A stretch of DNA of 64,000 nt, from contig JAXRKP010000839.1 of NCBI GenBank assembly GCA_037039925.1, positions 92,501 through 156,500 of the forward strand. The letters run 5' to 3'. The translations under genes and the position numbers were made by a program. Source of the stretch: Doris montereyensis. Lineage: Eukaryota > Mollusca > Gastropoda > Nudibranchia > Dorididae. Numbering within the stretch: position 1 is the stretch's first letter; every line of letters starts with the position of its first letter. The notes below the pieces were generated by a model that made no database searches, was not told the DNA's origin, and saw only the letters and a program-made list of their open reading frames with translations. Below are positions 33,804 to 46,000 of the stretch, piece by piece.

Positions 33804-34867
33804 ATCTTCTTCTTCTTCTTCTTCTTCTTCTTCTTCTTCTTCTTCTTCTTCTTCTTCTTCTTCTTCTTCTTCTTCTTCTTCTTCTTCTTCTTCTTCTTCT
33901 CCTTCTCCTTCTCCTTCTCCTTCTCCTTCTCTTTCTCCTTCTCCTTCTCCTTCTCCTTCTCCTTCTCCTTCTCCTTCTCCTTCTCCTTCATCTTCTTCTT
34001 CTTCTTCTTTTTCTTGTTGTTATTGTTGTTGCTCTTCTTCTTTTTCTTCTTCTTCTTTCTTCTTCTTCTTCTTCTTCTTCTTCTTCTTCTTTTCTTCTTC
34101 TTCTTCTTCTTCTTCTTCTTCTTCTTCTTCTTCTTCTTCTTCTTCTTCTTCTTCTTCTTCTTCTTCTTCTTCTTCTTCTTCTTCTTCTTCTTCTTCTTCT
34201 TCTTCTTCTTCTTTTCTTTTCTTGTTGTTTCTTCTTCTTCTTCTTCTTCTTCTTCTTCTTCTTCTTCTTCTTCTTCTTCTTCTTCTTCTCCTCCTTCTCC
34301 TTTATCTTCTTCTTCTTCTTTTATTTTTCTTGTTGTTGCTCTTCTTCTTTTTCTTCTTCTTCTTCTTCTTCTTCTTCTTCTTCTTCTTCTTCTTCTTCTT
34401 CTTCTTCTTCTTCTTCTTCTTCTTCTTCTTCTTCTTCTTCTTCTTCTTCTTCTTCTTCTTCTTCTTCTTCTTCTTCTTCTTCTTCTTCTTCTTCTTCTTC
34501 TTCTTCTTCTTCTTCTTCTTCTTCTTTTTCTTGTTGTTATTGTTGCCATCTTCTTCTTTTTCTTCTTCTTCTTCTTCTTCTTCTTCTTCTTCTTCTTCTT
34601 CTTCTTCTTCTTCTTCTTCTTCTTCTTCTTCTTCTTCTTCTTCTTCTTCTTCTTCTTCTTCTTCTTCTTCTTCTTCTTCTTCTTCCTCCTTCTTCTTCTT
34701 CTTTTATCTTCTTCTTCTTCTTTTCTTTTTCTTGTTGTTATTGTTGTTGCTCTTCTTCTTCTTCTTCTTCTTCTTCTTCTTCTTCTTCTTCTTCTTCTTC
34801 TTCTTCTTCTTCTTCTTCTTCTTCTTCTTCTTCTTCTTCTTCTTCTTCTTCTTCTTCTTCTTCTTCT

Positions 34868-34902
<35 letters not shown>

Positions 34903-35147
34903 ATCTTCTTCTTCTTCTTCTTCTTCTTCTTCTTCTTCTTCTTCTTCTTCTTCTTCTTCTTCTTCTTCTTCTTCTTCTTCTTCTTCTTCTTCTTCTTCTT
35001 CTTCTTCTTCTTCTTCGTTCTTCTCCTTCATCTTCTTCTTCTTCTTCTTCTTCTTCTTTTTCTTTTCTTCTTCTTCTTCTTCTTCTTCTTCTTCTTCTTC
35101 TTCTTCTTCTTCTTCTTCTTCTTCTTCTTCTTCTTCTTCTTCTTCTT

Positions 35148-35176
<29 letters not shown>
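33804..35176 (+). repeat. Very long (TTC)n / (GAA)n array with repeated interruptions
   Basis: About 1.37 kb of TTC. An interruption block containing TTTTTCTTGTTGTTATTGTTG followed by CTCTTCTTC recurs at about 34010, 34325, 34530 and 34730, so the array seems to have expanded in higher-order units of roughly 200-315 bases. A CTCCTT sub-block lies at 33899-33990. Confidence 0.97.
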
Positions 35177-35178
<2 letters not shown>

Positions 35179-35198
35179 TTATTATTATTATTATCGTC

Positions 35199-35235
<37 letters not shown>

Positions 35236-35332
35236 TATTATTATTATCATCATTATTATTATTATTATTATTATTATTTTGTTGTTGTTGCTGTTGTTGT
35301 TGTTATTGTTGTTATTATTATCATCATTATTA

Positions 35333-35400
<68 letters not shown>

Positions 35401-35440
35401 TTTATTGTTACTATTGTTGTTGATTTTTTTTATTAATGTT
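35177..35440 (+). repeat. (TTA)n, (ATC)n, (TTG)n tail of the array
   Basis: TTA, then ATC, TTA, TTG and a long TTA run. Continuous with the TTC array. Confidence 0.95.
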
Positions 35441-35526
35441 TTTGTTTTGTTTTGAGTAGTATGTAGATTCTAATTGGACAAGTTTTAAAATCTTCCCATC
35501 CCATTTATTTGGCCATCACAGCGTAA

Positions 35527-36478
35527 TTGATACAACTTAATGTTAACAAAACAAACGAAATGATTTTTGATTTTAGGAAGACAAATAATATCCATAATGA
35601 TATTGTAATAAAAGATGAAACAGTTGAGAAAGTTAATGAATATAAATATCTTGGCATAATTTTTGACGAAAAGCTAGAATGGCAAAAACAATCAAATAAA
35701 GTTTTAAAGAACGCGAACAAAAGAATGTATTTTATGAGGAAATTTTATAAGTTTCAAATTGATAACACTCTAATAAGATTTTTCCACCAAGCTTGCATAA
35801 AGAGTGTTATTATTTTTGGTATAACTGCATGGAGAGGAAATACGAGAGATAGAGAAAAGAAGAAATTTAATAGGACACCTAAACACATAGGGAAACTCAT
35901 AAATGATGTAGAGCCGGATAACTTTGAAGATCTGTATGAGATTCAATGCAAGATCAAACTCAGGACAACACCCACCCTCTTTTCTCCATACCCAAAAAAG
36001 GAATATAAGCAGTCGACTTATACATTTAAAATCCCGCACTGAGAGATATTTTAGATCTTTTCTTCCAAGCGGCATACGAAAGTTTGACCATACCTTACTT
36101 TGAAAGCACAAAGATGGCGTTTTCCCCACAATGTTTAAGAAATGTAAATTGATGGATGGTGAATGAATGATTTATGATAAGTTAATGAATGTGTATGAAG
36201 CTAAACTGATTTGTCTATAATTATTCTATCGTTTTTAAATTTATTAAAAAATTGTTTTTTATGTATATTGTTTCACTGCACTATTTATTTACCCACATTT
36301 GAATTTTTGTATATTTCTTCTAAAATCTAAACATTTAATGATTAACTAAGTTAAATTTGTTTTTAATTTAATTGCACTGATGTATTCTTTTATTTTTCAA
36401 ACGGAAATTGTGATAACACAAGTATAATTTCCTTTTTTAAAGGATCAATAAAGATGATTGAAATTGAATTGAAATTGC
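35527..36478 (+). mobile_element. LINE 3' end, CR1/Rex1-like reverse transcriptase C-terminus
   Basis: An open frame of 171 codons: LNVNKTNEMIFDFRKTNNIH, then EKVNEYKYLGIIFDEKLEWQ, NKVLKNANKRMYFMRKFYKF and SVIIFGITAWRGNTRDREKK. These are the thumb-side motifs of CR1/Rex/jockey-type RTs, downstream of the catalytic YxDD, which is absent (5' truncated). The 3' UTR ends in AATAAAGATGATTGAAATTG and an (ATTGAA)-type tail at 36450-36478, marking the true 3' end. Confidence 0.85.
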
Positions 36479-36924
36479 AATTATTGTCATTAGCCAAGGA
36501 TCTTCAATCTGCTCGTGAAATCAAACCAACCAACGCACAGCTGGTTGTGCCGAATCAAGCAAACAATCAACTTATTCTGTCGCAAAGAAACTCAAACTGT
36601 GCCATCAACAAATTTATGTCTCTTCAATTCTCTTCCGTCGCCGTCTCGTGATGATGTGCTTGAGACGATTTCTTTGCAAACTGGATACTCAAGAAAATAA
36701 TTTTAAGATTTCACCAAGCTCATGTGGATATTCAAATGTAAAAGACGATTAAAAGAATTCTAAGTGTTTACTGCTAAATATTTTATGCAGAATAAAGCGT
36801 TTAAAAGAAATCAAGGGAAACGCCCCTTCGTATCTTGGCTGGTTATCAGGCTATCACTAGATCTAACTAAAAGTGAAAGTAGAATCTAGCTAAAGATTGA
36901 CTTGTAGTGAAGTCTATAACTGCA
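36479..36924. promoter_or_regulatory. Presumed upstream region of COMMD5
   Basis: 446 bases between the LINE tail and the COMMD5 start codon. No TATA box or other clear element was recognised, so promoter content is inferred from position only. Short frames here (for example 36515-36700) match nothing I know. Confidence 0.3.
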
Positions 36925-37078
36925 ATGTCAATCGTGCAAGTTAAAGGGAAAGCTGGTGGTGGGAATGTGGGCCTTGATCGCACATCATTTGTTGGAGCTC
37001 GAGTGCCCCAAGAGATTCAGCGCATGACAAAAGTTCTTCCATCTGTAGAAAAAGACACGTTTTCCAGTATTTTGAAAA
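36925..37078 (+). CDS. COMMD5: COMMD5 exon 1
   Basis: MSIVQVKGKAGGGNVGL, DRTSFVGARVPQEIQRMTKV, LPSVEKDTFSSILK; donor GTAAGT. Corresponds to the helical N-terminal domain. Confidence 0.93.
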
Positions 37079-40000
37079 GTAAGTTTTTCATTTCAATTTT
37101 TAACTTCCAAATTACAGAGATCCGGTGCAAGAAATTCTGTATGAAACCACACTCCAGATTGACCTTATAATGAGGATACATAATTATGATTATGTATGGG
37201 GTCTATGCATCGTCCACTGTGGTCATGTGACAATGGTGTTTACATCTGTTGGCAAGGACGATGCGTATACTGTAATGTTAGTACAGGCCTGGAAAAAGAC
37301 TTAGATTTTGTTCTACGTTGACTGATATTATTTTTTTGCTTTGAGTTGAACTCATTTGAAAAATGCCACGGCATTGTACTGCTTTCACATGTTTTAACTC
37401 CTCTGACCAGGAGGAGTGTGACAACCTGTGATTTTGAAAGTGTGTTGCATGTATCAAGAGACTTGATCTAGCTCTAGACCAAAATCCCTGAGATCACTTT
37501 AGTTGTGGGTGTGCGTAAAATCAAATCAAATCATACCCGACCATGAAAATAATCAAGATCATAAATCATGCAATAACATCCATTCTAATTTGCTGTTGGT
37601 TTTGTGGAAAATTCATGACATTGTGTTAGTTTTGTAAAAAGGCCTACCATTTTTTCTTTTCTTCATAATTTTGAGAATAGTTTTGACTATACTATGAGTA
37701 TTAACCAAAACTTGACCTTAAAATAAAAACCAGCGAGAAATGATTCTCTATTGTCAGATTGTTATTTTCCTTCAAGTGTATATTTATGTGTTTACTAAGC
37801 TTGTATCTTTCTGGGATATATATATTTCCCCCAATTTTGTCAACTTTCTTTGTTTACATGAAGATAAAAAATATAGTGATGTATTCATACATTAGATACA
37901 TTGTTATTGATTAAAAAAAAGATCAGAGACAAAGATAGATTATAGTCTGTATCCCCGCACAAGTGCAGGCTCGCCAACTTTACATTATTTCCCCCCAGCA
38001 GGATATTTCATTCAAACTCCTTCTCAACTCCCGGAGAAGTATACAATACACAAGCCTGTTAAGTTTTTAGCACTAACACTCTGACAAGATCTTTCACTAC
38101 CTATACCTGGGTACTCATTCACAGCTGAGGAAAGTTTCTGTCTTTATCAGCTCCTATTCTACCTTCCCGTGTATGGGTTTTAGATGCCCGAATGATCTTT
38201 CTCCAGGTTGCCCTGTCCTGACAGTTTCTGTTTCCTTCTGTGAAAGTTACATTTCTTTGCGTAAATGTCTCTTTTATATCTTGTTCCTACTTTCTCCAAA
38301 GTCTGCCTTTTGGTCTTTTACCTTGAGTTTTAGCACTGTATGCTGATTTAGCTATTCTCTTGTCATTCATTCTGTTAACATGCCCAAACCATCTCAGTTG
38401 ATTCATTTCTATCTTAGTTTTTATGCTATCTGCTTTGGTTTTGATCTCTTATTGTTGTTGTGTTTCTGATTTTGTCTCTTTTAGTTTTCCTACTACTCTT
38501 CTTAGATATTTCATTTCGGCTGCCTACACTCTACTGTTTTCCCTCCTGTCTAAGGTCCAGGTTTCTCTGCCATAGAGGAGGAAGTAGGACAATAAACTGT
38601 GTTGTATACTGCCATTTTGGTTTTGTTGACAATTCTTGTTTTACCTACAAATGCCTTTCCTAGATAGGTTATATATTACACTTGCCTTTTGGATTTCTGG
38701 CTGATTTCTTCTCTTAGTTTTCCATCTGAGTTAATCATTACTCCTAAATTTTGCTCTCGTTGTGTTCTTTTAAGGAATGCCATAGTTCGTCCTCCTCACA
38801 GTGTCAAATGCCTTTTCTAAGTCAATAAAACACAGGTGCAAGTCAATGTTTTCTCTCAAGGAATTTTCTATTATTTGTCTAATTGTAAATATAATGTGAT
38901 ATTGTAGGTCTAAATCAACTCTGGTGTTCTTCAATCTGATCCTCTACTCTTTTCCTTAGTCTCATTTCCAGAATTCTGGCATACACTTTTCCTGGAACAC
39001 TAAGTAGTGATATCCCTCTATAGTTTGAGCATTTGGTACTACTGTTCTGTTTTCAGTCGTCTGGCACCTGTTTGGACTTTTCATGCTTGTTGACATATTG
39101 CATGTATGCAGTAGTAGTTTGTCTGCCTCTCCCTTGGTTTTTATTCTTTTCTGGATAACTTGATCTGCTCCTAGGGCTTTTCCTAATTTCACTTTTATTA
39201 TAGCTGTTTGAAGTTCTTCCTTGAGCATCTTCAGCTGTCTCATCTCCATTACTTGTTACTCTTAATTTTTTATCTGTACTCCTTGTTTCATATGTTCTGA
39301 AGGGATTATATGTAATTGTTGAAAATACTTTCTCACGTTTCCATGATTTCACTGTCTCCTTTCATTATTTCTCCTTTGGCGTTCTTAATTTGTCGTATTG
39401 GGCATGCTTTGGTCTTTCTCATGCTCTTCATTGCTCCCCATAACAGCTTTTGATGTCCTTGATAGCTTTCTTGAAGTCTTTGTCCAAACTCTTCCCACTG
39501 TTCCTGTTTTGCTTTCCTAACTTCCTCTTTGGCGATCGTTCTTTTACTCACGTAATCTATCCTATCCTCTGGTCTCTTTGTTTGCAAGTTATTCTTCCAG
39601 GCATCTTTGTTTTCTTTGATCTTAGTCTTGACATTCTCATTCCACCATGTTGTTCTTTTCCTATCTCCTTTAATTTGTTTCCTACCACAGACCTCTTCAG
39701 TAAAACAGAGGAGTGTTTCTTTATATATTTGCGACTTTTCTTCTATTGTGCTTTCCTTCAGATCCATCTGCCTTTCACTGATAGATCTTTTTATCCTGGA
39801 TTGGTACATCTGTTTTACTATTGGTTTATTTAGTTCTTCTTTTTTGAGTTTATTAGCTTTCTTCTCTTTCCTTTTCTGTTTGTTTTCCTCAGTTAATAAT
39901 CTCATTTTGGCTATCACTAGGTGATGATCACTAAATATTTCAGCTCCTCTGCTTACTCTAGCATCCATTGTACTGTAAAAAAGGGAGCTGCTATCTATTA

Positions 40001-43000
40001 TGTAGTCTATGATTGACTTTTCACATCTGTCTTCATTTACTCTTGTATATGTGGATATCTTTATGAGGAAAAAATATGTTAGCTATTTTCATGTTATTCT
40101 TTAGGCAAAAATCTATTAGTCTCTCTCCATTTGGAGAAGTTGTTGTCTCTCCTTCTTTACCTATTACTTCTCCTGATGTTTCTACATTGTTGCCTACTCT
40201 AGCTTTTAAATCTCCTAAAACCATTAGAACCTGTTTGGGTTTGAGATTCTCTGCAGCTATTTGTAAATCATTTTTGAAGATATCTTTTTCTTCTTTGGGG
40301 GCATCTTCGTTTGGTCCATAAGCTATTAATAATTTAATTTCTCTTCCTTTTGGTTTAATATTTCCTTCTAATAGCCGTGGGCTTACAAATTTCAACTTTT
40401 CTAGTAGCATTTCTTGCCTTTTATGCATTAGGGAGGCCTACTCCTGCTCTAGCTCTATCTTTAACATCTACTCCTGAGAAGATTAAAGTATGAGATTTGG
40501 TCCCTACATTTTCTATTCCTTGTCCTTTTTCTTTGTTTCTGTAATAGCCAAAATGGCTACTTTGAATTTTCCATTTTCAACTATTTCTAATTCTTTTCCA
40601 TTTAATTCCCTAACATTCCATGTTCCAAAAATCACAGTCCGTGTTGTTTTCAGAGAGTCGTCTTCAAAAGTTCAAGCCGGGTATATCATTTGTATATATT
40701 ACTTGAATCAGGTTGTTTTGGATATGTGAGGATTAGCCTGTACTTAGGTAGATGGTGGGGCTGCCACATGAGAGCCCCTACCGGCCTTGTTGTTTTCTGT
40801 CAGGGTTAACTCCCTTAGCCTTTAGTCATTCAAGACCAGCCTGCAAGGCAGCAGTTTGTTATTTTCTGTCAGGGTTAACTCCCCAGCCTTTGGTCAGCCA
40901 AGACCTGCCTGCAAGGCAGCAGGAGACTCATGGAGGTGGGATCATCTACTCCGTACAGGTGCTTACCTGTCCACTGCCCGGGCTGAGGAAAGTAATTTAT
41001 ACTAATAATTTATTTAGCGCTAATATCCATAAAAATATGGTCAAAGCGTTACAATGACATTGTGATATGGTACGCTATGATTCAAGCAGGGCGACAGTGA
41101 CAATATAGAGTACATATCTAGAAAATAAAAGGTAATTAATAATACATAAAAAATATACACACTTAAGCTATAAAATCACGCTTTTAACTTTGTGTATCAA
41201 ATGCAGAGTGAAAAAGTTTTGTTTTCAACGATCTTTTGAAGGAGTCTAGTGATTTGAAAGAACCGTGGAGTATGAGGTGCCAGAGAGTTCCAGACAGCGG
41301 GACCAGAAAATGTAAAGGCATGATCAAGAAAGTAGACTCCTATGAGTACTACGTTGGAGCAAAAAAGCCAATCCACCTGCCAGCCATGGGGCTCGAACAA
41401 GTGTCGTTGTGATTACCAGCTCACAACACTACGGTTCACACAACGAGGTTTTTCCTTGTTTTAAAATAAAGCTTTACCAGCATATCAAGTAATCATTGGG
41501 AAAATTTTAGGGACCTACGACACAAGATTGACTTTTTGAATTAAACATTTTTTTCATTTGTTTTTCATTTCAACTGTGGATTTTCAGATTCATTTTGATC
41601 ACAGAGTAAAGAAATTGATATCAACCATATAGCCGATTACATTCATTTGTTTGTTTTACATTTCATTACAGTTGTTGTGTCGTCAGTACAGGGCAAACAG
41701 CTGCTTCTATGACAAGGTGAAGTCACTTGTAAATGAAAAATTCAACGAAGAAAAATTTGCAGTCGTTTACTGCGGTATTGAAAAAACTGTTTGCAAAAGC
41801 TTTGAGAATTCCTGTTGTATCTCTGAAGAAGGAGGTATGTAACTACAATTTAATTGATGGTTTTATCAAGAGTCAAGAGAAAATCATTTCCATGTGTTGA
41901 TCAGGGGTGGGGAAGTCTTTAACACTGTGTTATGATATTTGAAAATGCAATAATGTTGTTCTAGGCCATAGATAGATTGTCTCATTGCTTTTGTGTCATT
42001 AATTTTGCGCAGATCTATGTGAAATGCTCATCAATGTTCGTCAGCAAATCTTCAAGTAGTTAAAGGGTAAACATAATGTTCCTTCAAGGCCGTTATCATG
42101 TAAATTTTACTCGGGGAGATAGATTCAAATATACATTACAAGAAGTTCTACTTCTGTTACACATTATAAGTATTTTATTATAAGAAGTCAAAACATGGAA
42201 CAGTTTACAGTTCAAAACAAAAAATTCAAAAAATATTAATTCTTTTGAAAATGCCATAGATATAGAACTCTGTAACTTAAAATATTTGTATGATGAATGA
42301 ATGTATATGTCCTGATTGATTATTGTGGGTTCAATCATTTTTAAAACTCCATGATCGTATTAAGATTTATGGGCATTTAAAGGTCAAATGACCTATCTAG
42401 CCTTTAACACGATATGGTATGATATGTCCCATAGAACTAGAACTGGAGATTATCCCAGTTTCTATAGCGTTGAGTGGAAAAGGCAATGCTTAATTGCCTC
42501 CCTGGACAGGTCACTAGATTTTACTCCCCAGCTGGTGCTTGTATCATCAGCGTGTGAAAGCTGCGAGTTCCCTAGGGACCCTTGGTGCTTGTATCCATGT
42601 GAATCTGATTCGTAGGGAAGAATGCCTGTTAAGAGTCTTTCCTAGGAATCACTTTCAAAACTCATGGCATCACAATTGCAAGTCTGGCAGTCTAACTGCT
42701 AGCCACCAAATCCATAGTTCTTTAAAATTGTTTGACATATAATATAAGAAATGTTCTGAGTGATGAATTACAGTGGCTGAGTGGGCCTTCTATGATTTGT
42801 AAACTGGGGAGATCATGATTCAAATGACGATATTTGCATTTTCTGCATTTTCTGTGACATTAAACTTCACTGGCATCTCAAAATGTTATCCCCTCTAAAT
42901 ACTTAAGCAGTCTATTTTAGTTTCTACGTGTGGGAAATGGAACATGTGATTATACATCACTTACTGGACAGGGTCGAGACAATTGCAGATTTTACTTGGA

Positions 43001-46000
43001 TTGGTGGAAATCCCAAGGAACACATTGTCAGAACTAGTAGTATTGTCGATTCAAACAGGACCTTTTCATTCCACGCCTTAGCCCTAACCAAGGCCATTGA
43101 CGCACGATATCTAATATTGCGTATAAAGTATCATATCGTCGGTAAAACTGTCTAAACACACGTGTGACATAATTTTTCATGAATAGCAAAAAGGGTAATA
43201 GATCATCAAATAGGGCTGTAAACACTATGTTATGCTTCTTGGATTTCAAATTAATGACCATTTTACTTTAGCCTTTAGAATGTAGTAAATAAAAATTAAA
43301 ATAAGTTATAAACAAAACAGACAGTTCTCGAGGCAGAAAGAAGAACAAAAATCTTTGTTTGGTCACATAAACTTCCAATATTTATAAAAACATGAAAGAA
43401 ATGTGCATTTGATCATTTGAAGGACAAATCTCATCTCCCATATATTATGGACAACGCATTTAGCTAGTTTCACAGACAATGTCTATCTTACAAATGAAGC
43501 CTGAGGTCCAGACTTTGTCCCCCTTCTACAACTAGCATAAAATGTATCAATTAAGTTTCATTCAAATGACCAATTTGTGTTAAATAGTGACTAAAAGTCA
43601 TATTTGTATGCTTTTGAACTTATTGATTGAATGAACTTCTTGTCTTCAAAATCTATAAAGAGGTATAATCTAACGACTACCATGTCATCATTTTTCTTTC
43701 AGAATTTTGTGCAAGATCTTTCAGATTTACAGTAAGTTTTATGGTGGTTTTATTTTACTTTAACAGTATGATCGATATTTCAAATACCATATTAAATAAT
43801 GTTTTGAAGTTTGTGTGTATATATTGTAATTATTTCAACAGTGATAAGATTAGAAACTTTGTCTTGTTGTTTTTCCTATAACCTATAAAGTTAATTTGTG
43901 TAAAGAAAGAAAAGATTTCATTAATTTTTTATTTATTTTCTCCACAAATTCCAGAAAAATTTCATGAACTGTTGCTATCCTGTGTTTTTTGGTTCACTAC
44001 GATCACAAATTGATAAGGAATTAGAAATCAGACGACCTCATCTCCCTTCATTAGAGCATTTGGATTGGAGAGTAGATGTAGCAATTTCAACAGGGTAAGT
44101 TGAAATATTCATTCTCAAATTGGTCAGAAAAAAAAAAAAAAAAGATGAACGATAACCATTGACTATAAATAGACACTAGGTTTTTATTTATGGTAAACAG
44201 TGAATAAAACTATATGATTGGAAAAATTACATATATTTATTATGTGTTTTTATGAATCTTAGACATTTTATATCATTTAACTCCCAAACATATACAATTA
44301 CGCACTGTTGATATGCATTATTAACATTGGGCTTGTTAGAGGTTTCTACTGGTAGGTCATATTTCTTTCCTTTCACTCATTTCACATATACATGTATATC
44401 TGTCATTTAGCTGCTTTCTCTTGATTTATCCTGAAACAGCATCATATTATGGACAGGGTGGATTCCATTGAAACTAATAAACATTCTCTATATTTAGATA
44501 TTCTTGTTACGAGTAAATGAAAGACTATGAGCAAACATCATCACTGGCATTCTTACTGAGGACATTATTAGCAACCAAGTCCATGGCCGTTCACCTCATT
44601 TAGTTGCTCAAAGCTCTGATAGCGTTGGTGGCTTAGTTAGAAGTGAGGTAGCCAGAATTGGGATGGTGAGGTCCTGAGTTTGAATCCTGGTAATGCCAGG
44701 TCCCATATTATTTCAGCAAAAAAGACACTTTATGTACATTTTCCCACTTATTCCTTGTGTAAGTGGGTAACAGCATCAGTTGGAAAATAAAATCTGTGAC
44801 ACCCTAGAATACTGTGCAGATAGATGTTCTAATATCATCTGTTTCATTTAGTGCTGTTGAAACTGGTATAAGCTCTAATGCTATGGACCGTAAGAGCCTT
44901 TAGGAACTTTACTTTTTCTTCACTATTATGACTGAGAAATGACAAAGATTAATTTTCAATAGCTTTAAATGTCATAGGAATTATAAATTTGAATTTAACA
45001 CACCTTCAATAAAAAAATAACTATGTTCATCACATTTTTACACAACAGCTGTTTATCTCGATCACTTTTAAATTTACCAGATCTTTGTAATGAACAATAA
45101 AATCTTTATACATTTATTCCTTTTCGATATTTGACAAGTAATCAGTGCCTCTGTAATATTGTACTACTACAGTAATTAATAATTACTGTTACAGCCTTTT
45201 TTTTGGTGGGGAAGGAGGCGGGGGTTGCTTTGACCAAATTGAGAACTTCAAGACTTTCTGTTGCTGTGCAATCAATTCATATATTTGCAATTTTACTTGT
45301 TTTCTCCTATTTGCATCTATGCAGGGTTTTGAACCGAGTTTTTGGTTAGAGGGGTGACCATGGATATGGCCTTGTCAGATGGAAATATAAAGAATTTTGA
45401 GGTTTGTCTCTTACACTTCTAACTCTTTTTCAACTCACTTAAAACTTAATATATGATATTCTGCCTTCCTCATTTGACAAGGACGGCAGGAAATTACATT
45501 TTGAACTTTTGAAACGGGATGAATTCTGTAATCATGTAATCTTTAAAAAAAAGATTTATATTGAGGTTTTCTTTTTATGTAAATTATGACATCTCTTAAA
45601 ATCCTTGTAAATGGCTTGAGAATGTTTTTTAAAAACATGTCATTACATTGCCATGTATTGTAATTATTACTTTGCCCTTATCTCAGTCTCACAAATCAAT
45701 GTTTAGTAGATTAATACAGTAGTCTCTGCCAAAATGCATGGTCCATAGGGGACAAAAAAAATCTTGCATTTTGGCGAAGGTGCATTTGAGGATCAAAAGC
45801 CACGACCCATCACTGTGCATTACATTGCCATTCATGTTTGGAAATAAAGTAAACTGTCTTTTTTTTGTTAGTTGTTTGTTACTGTTTGGGGTTTGTTTGT
45901 TGTTTGAGAACAAGACTCATAAATCTGTTATATTCTTCTCTCAACAAGGGGTGGCAGGTGGCATGTTAAAGACGTATTTTGGCAACTACGTTAAAAAATT

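Noticed and set aside
33749..35455. Frames up to 560 codons of Leu, Phe, Ser, Lys, Arg or Glu
   Set aside because: 1.4-kb TTC array; such homopolymer frames are automatic.
39450..39924. Plus-strand hydrophobic frames opposite LINE copies (also 31795-32149, 56725-57543)
   Set aside because: Antisense shadows of the Lys/Glu-rich LINE linker and RT; the minus strand has the recognisable motifs.
42388..43155. Possible extra COMMD5 exons
   Set aside because: Frames of 65-75 codons do not match the COMMD5 segment missing between exons 2 and 3, which is fully accounted for.
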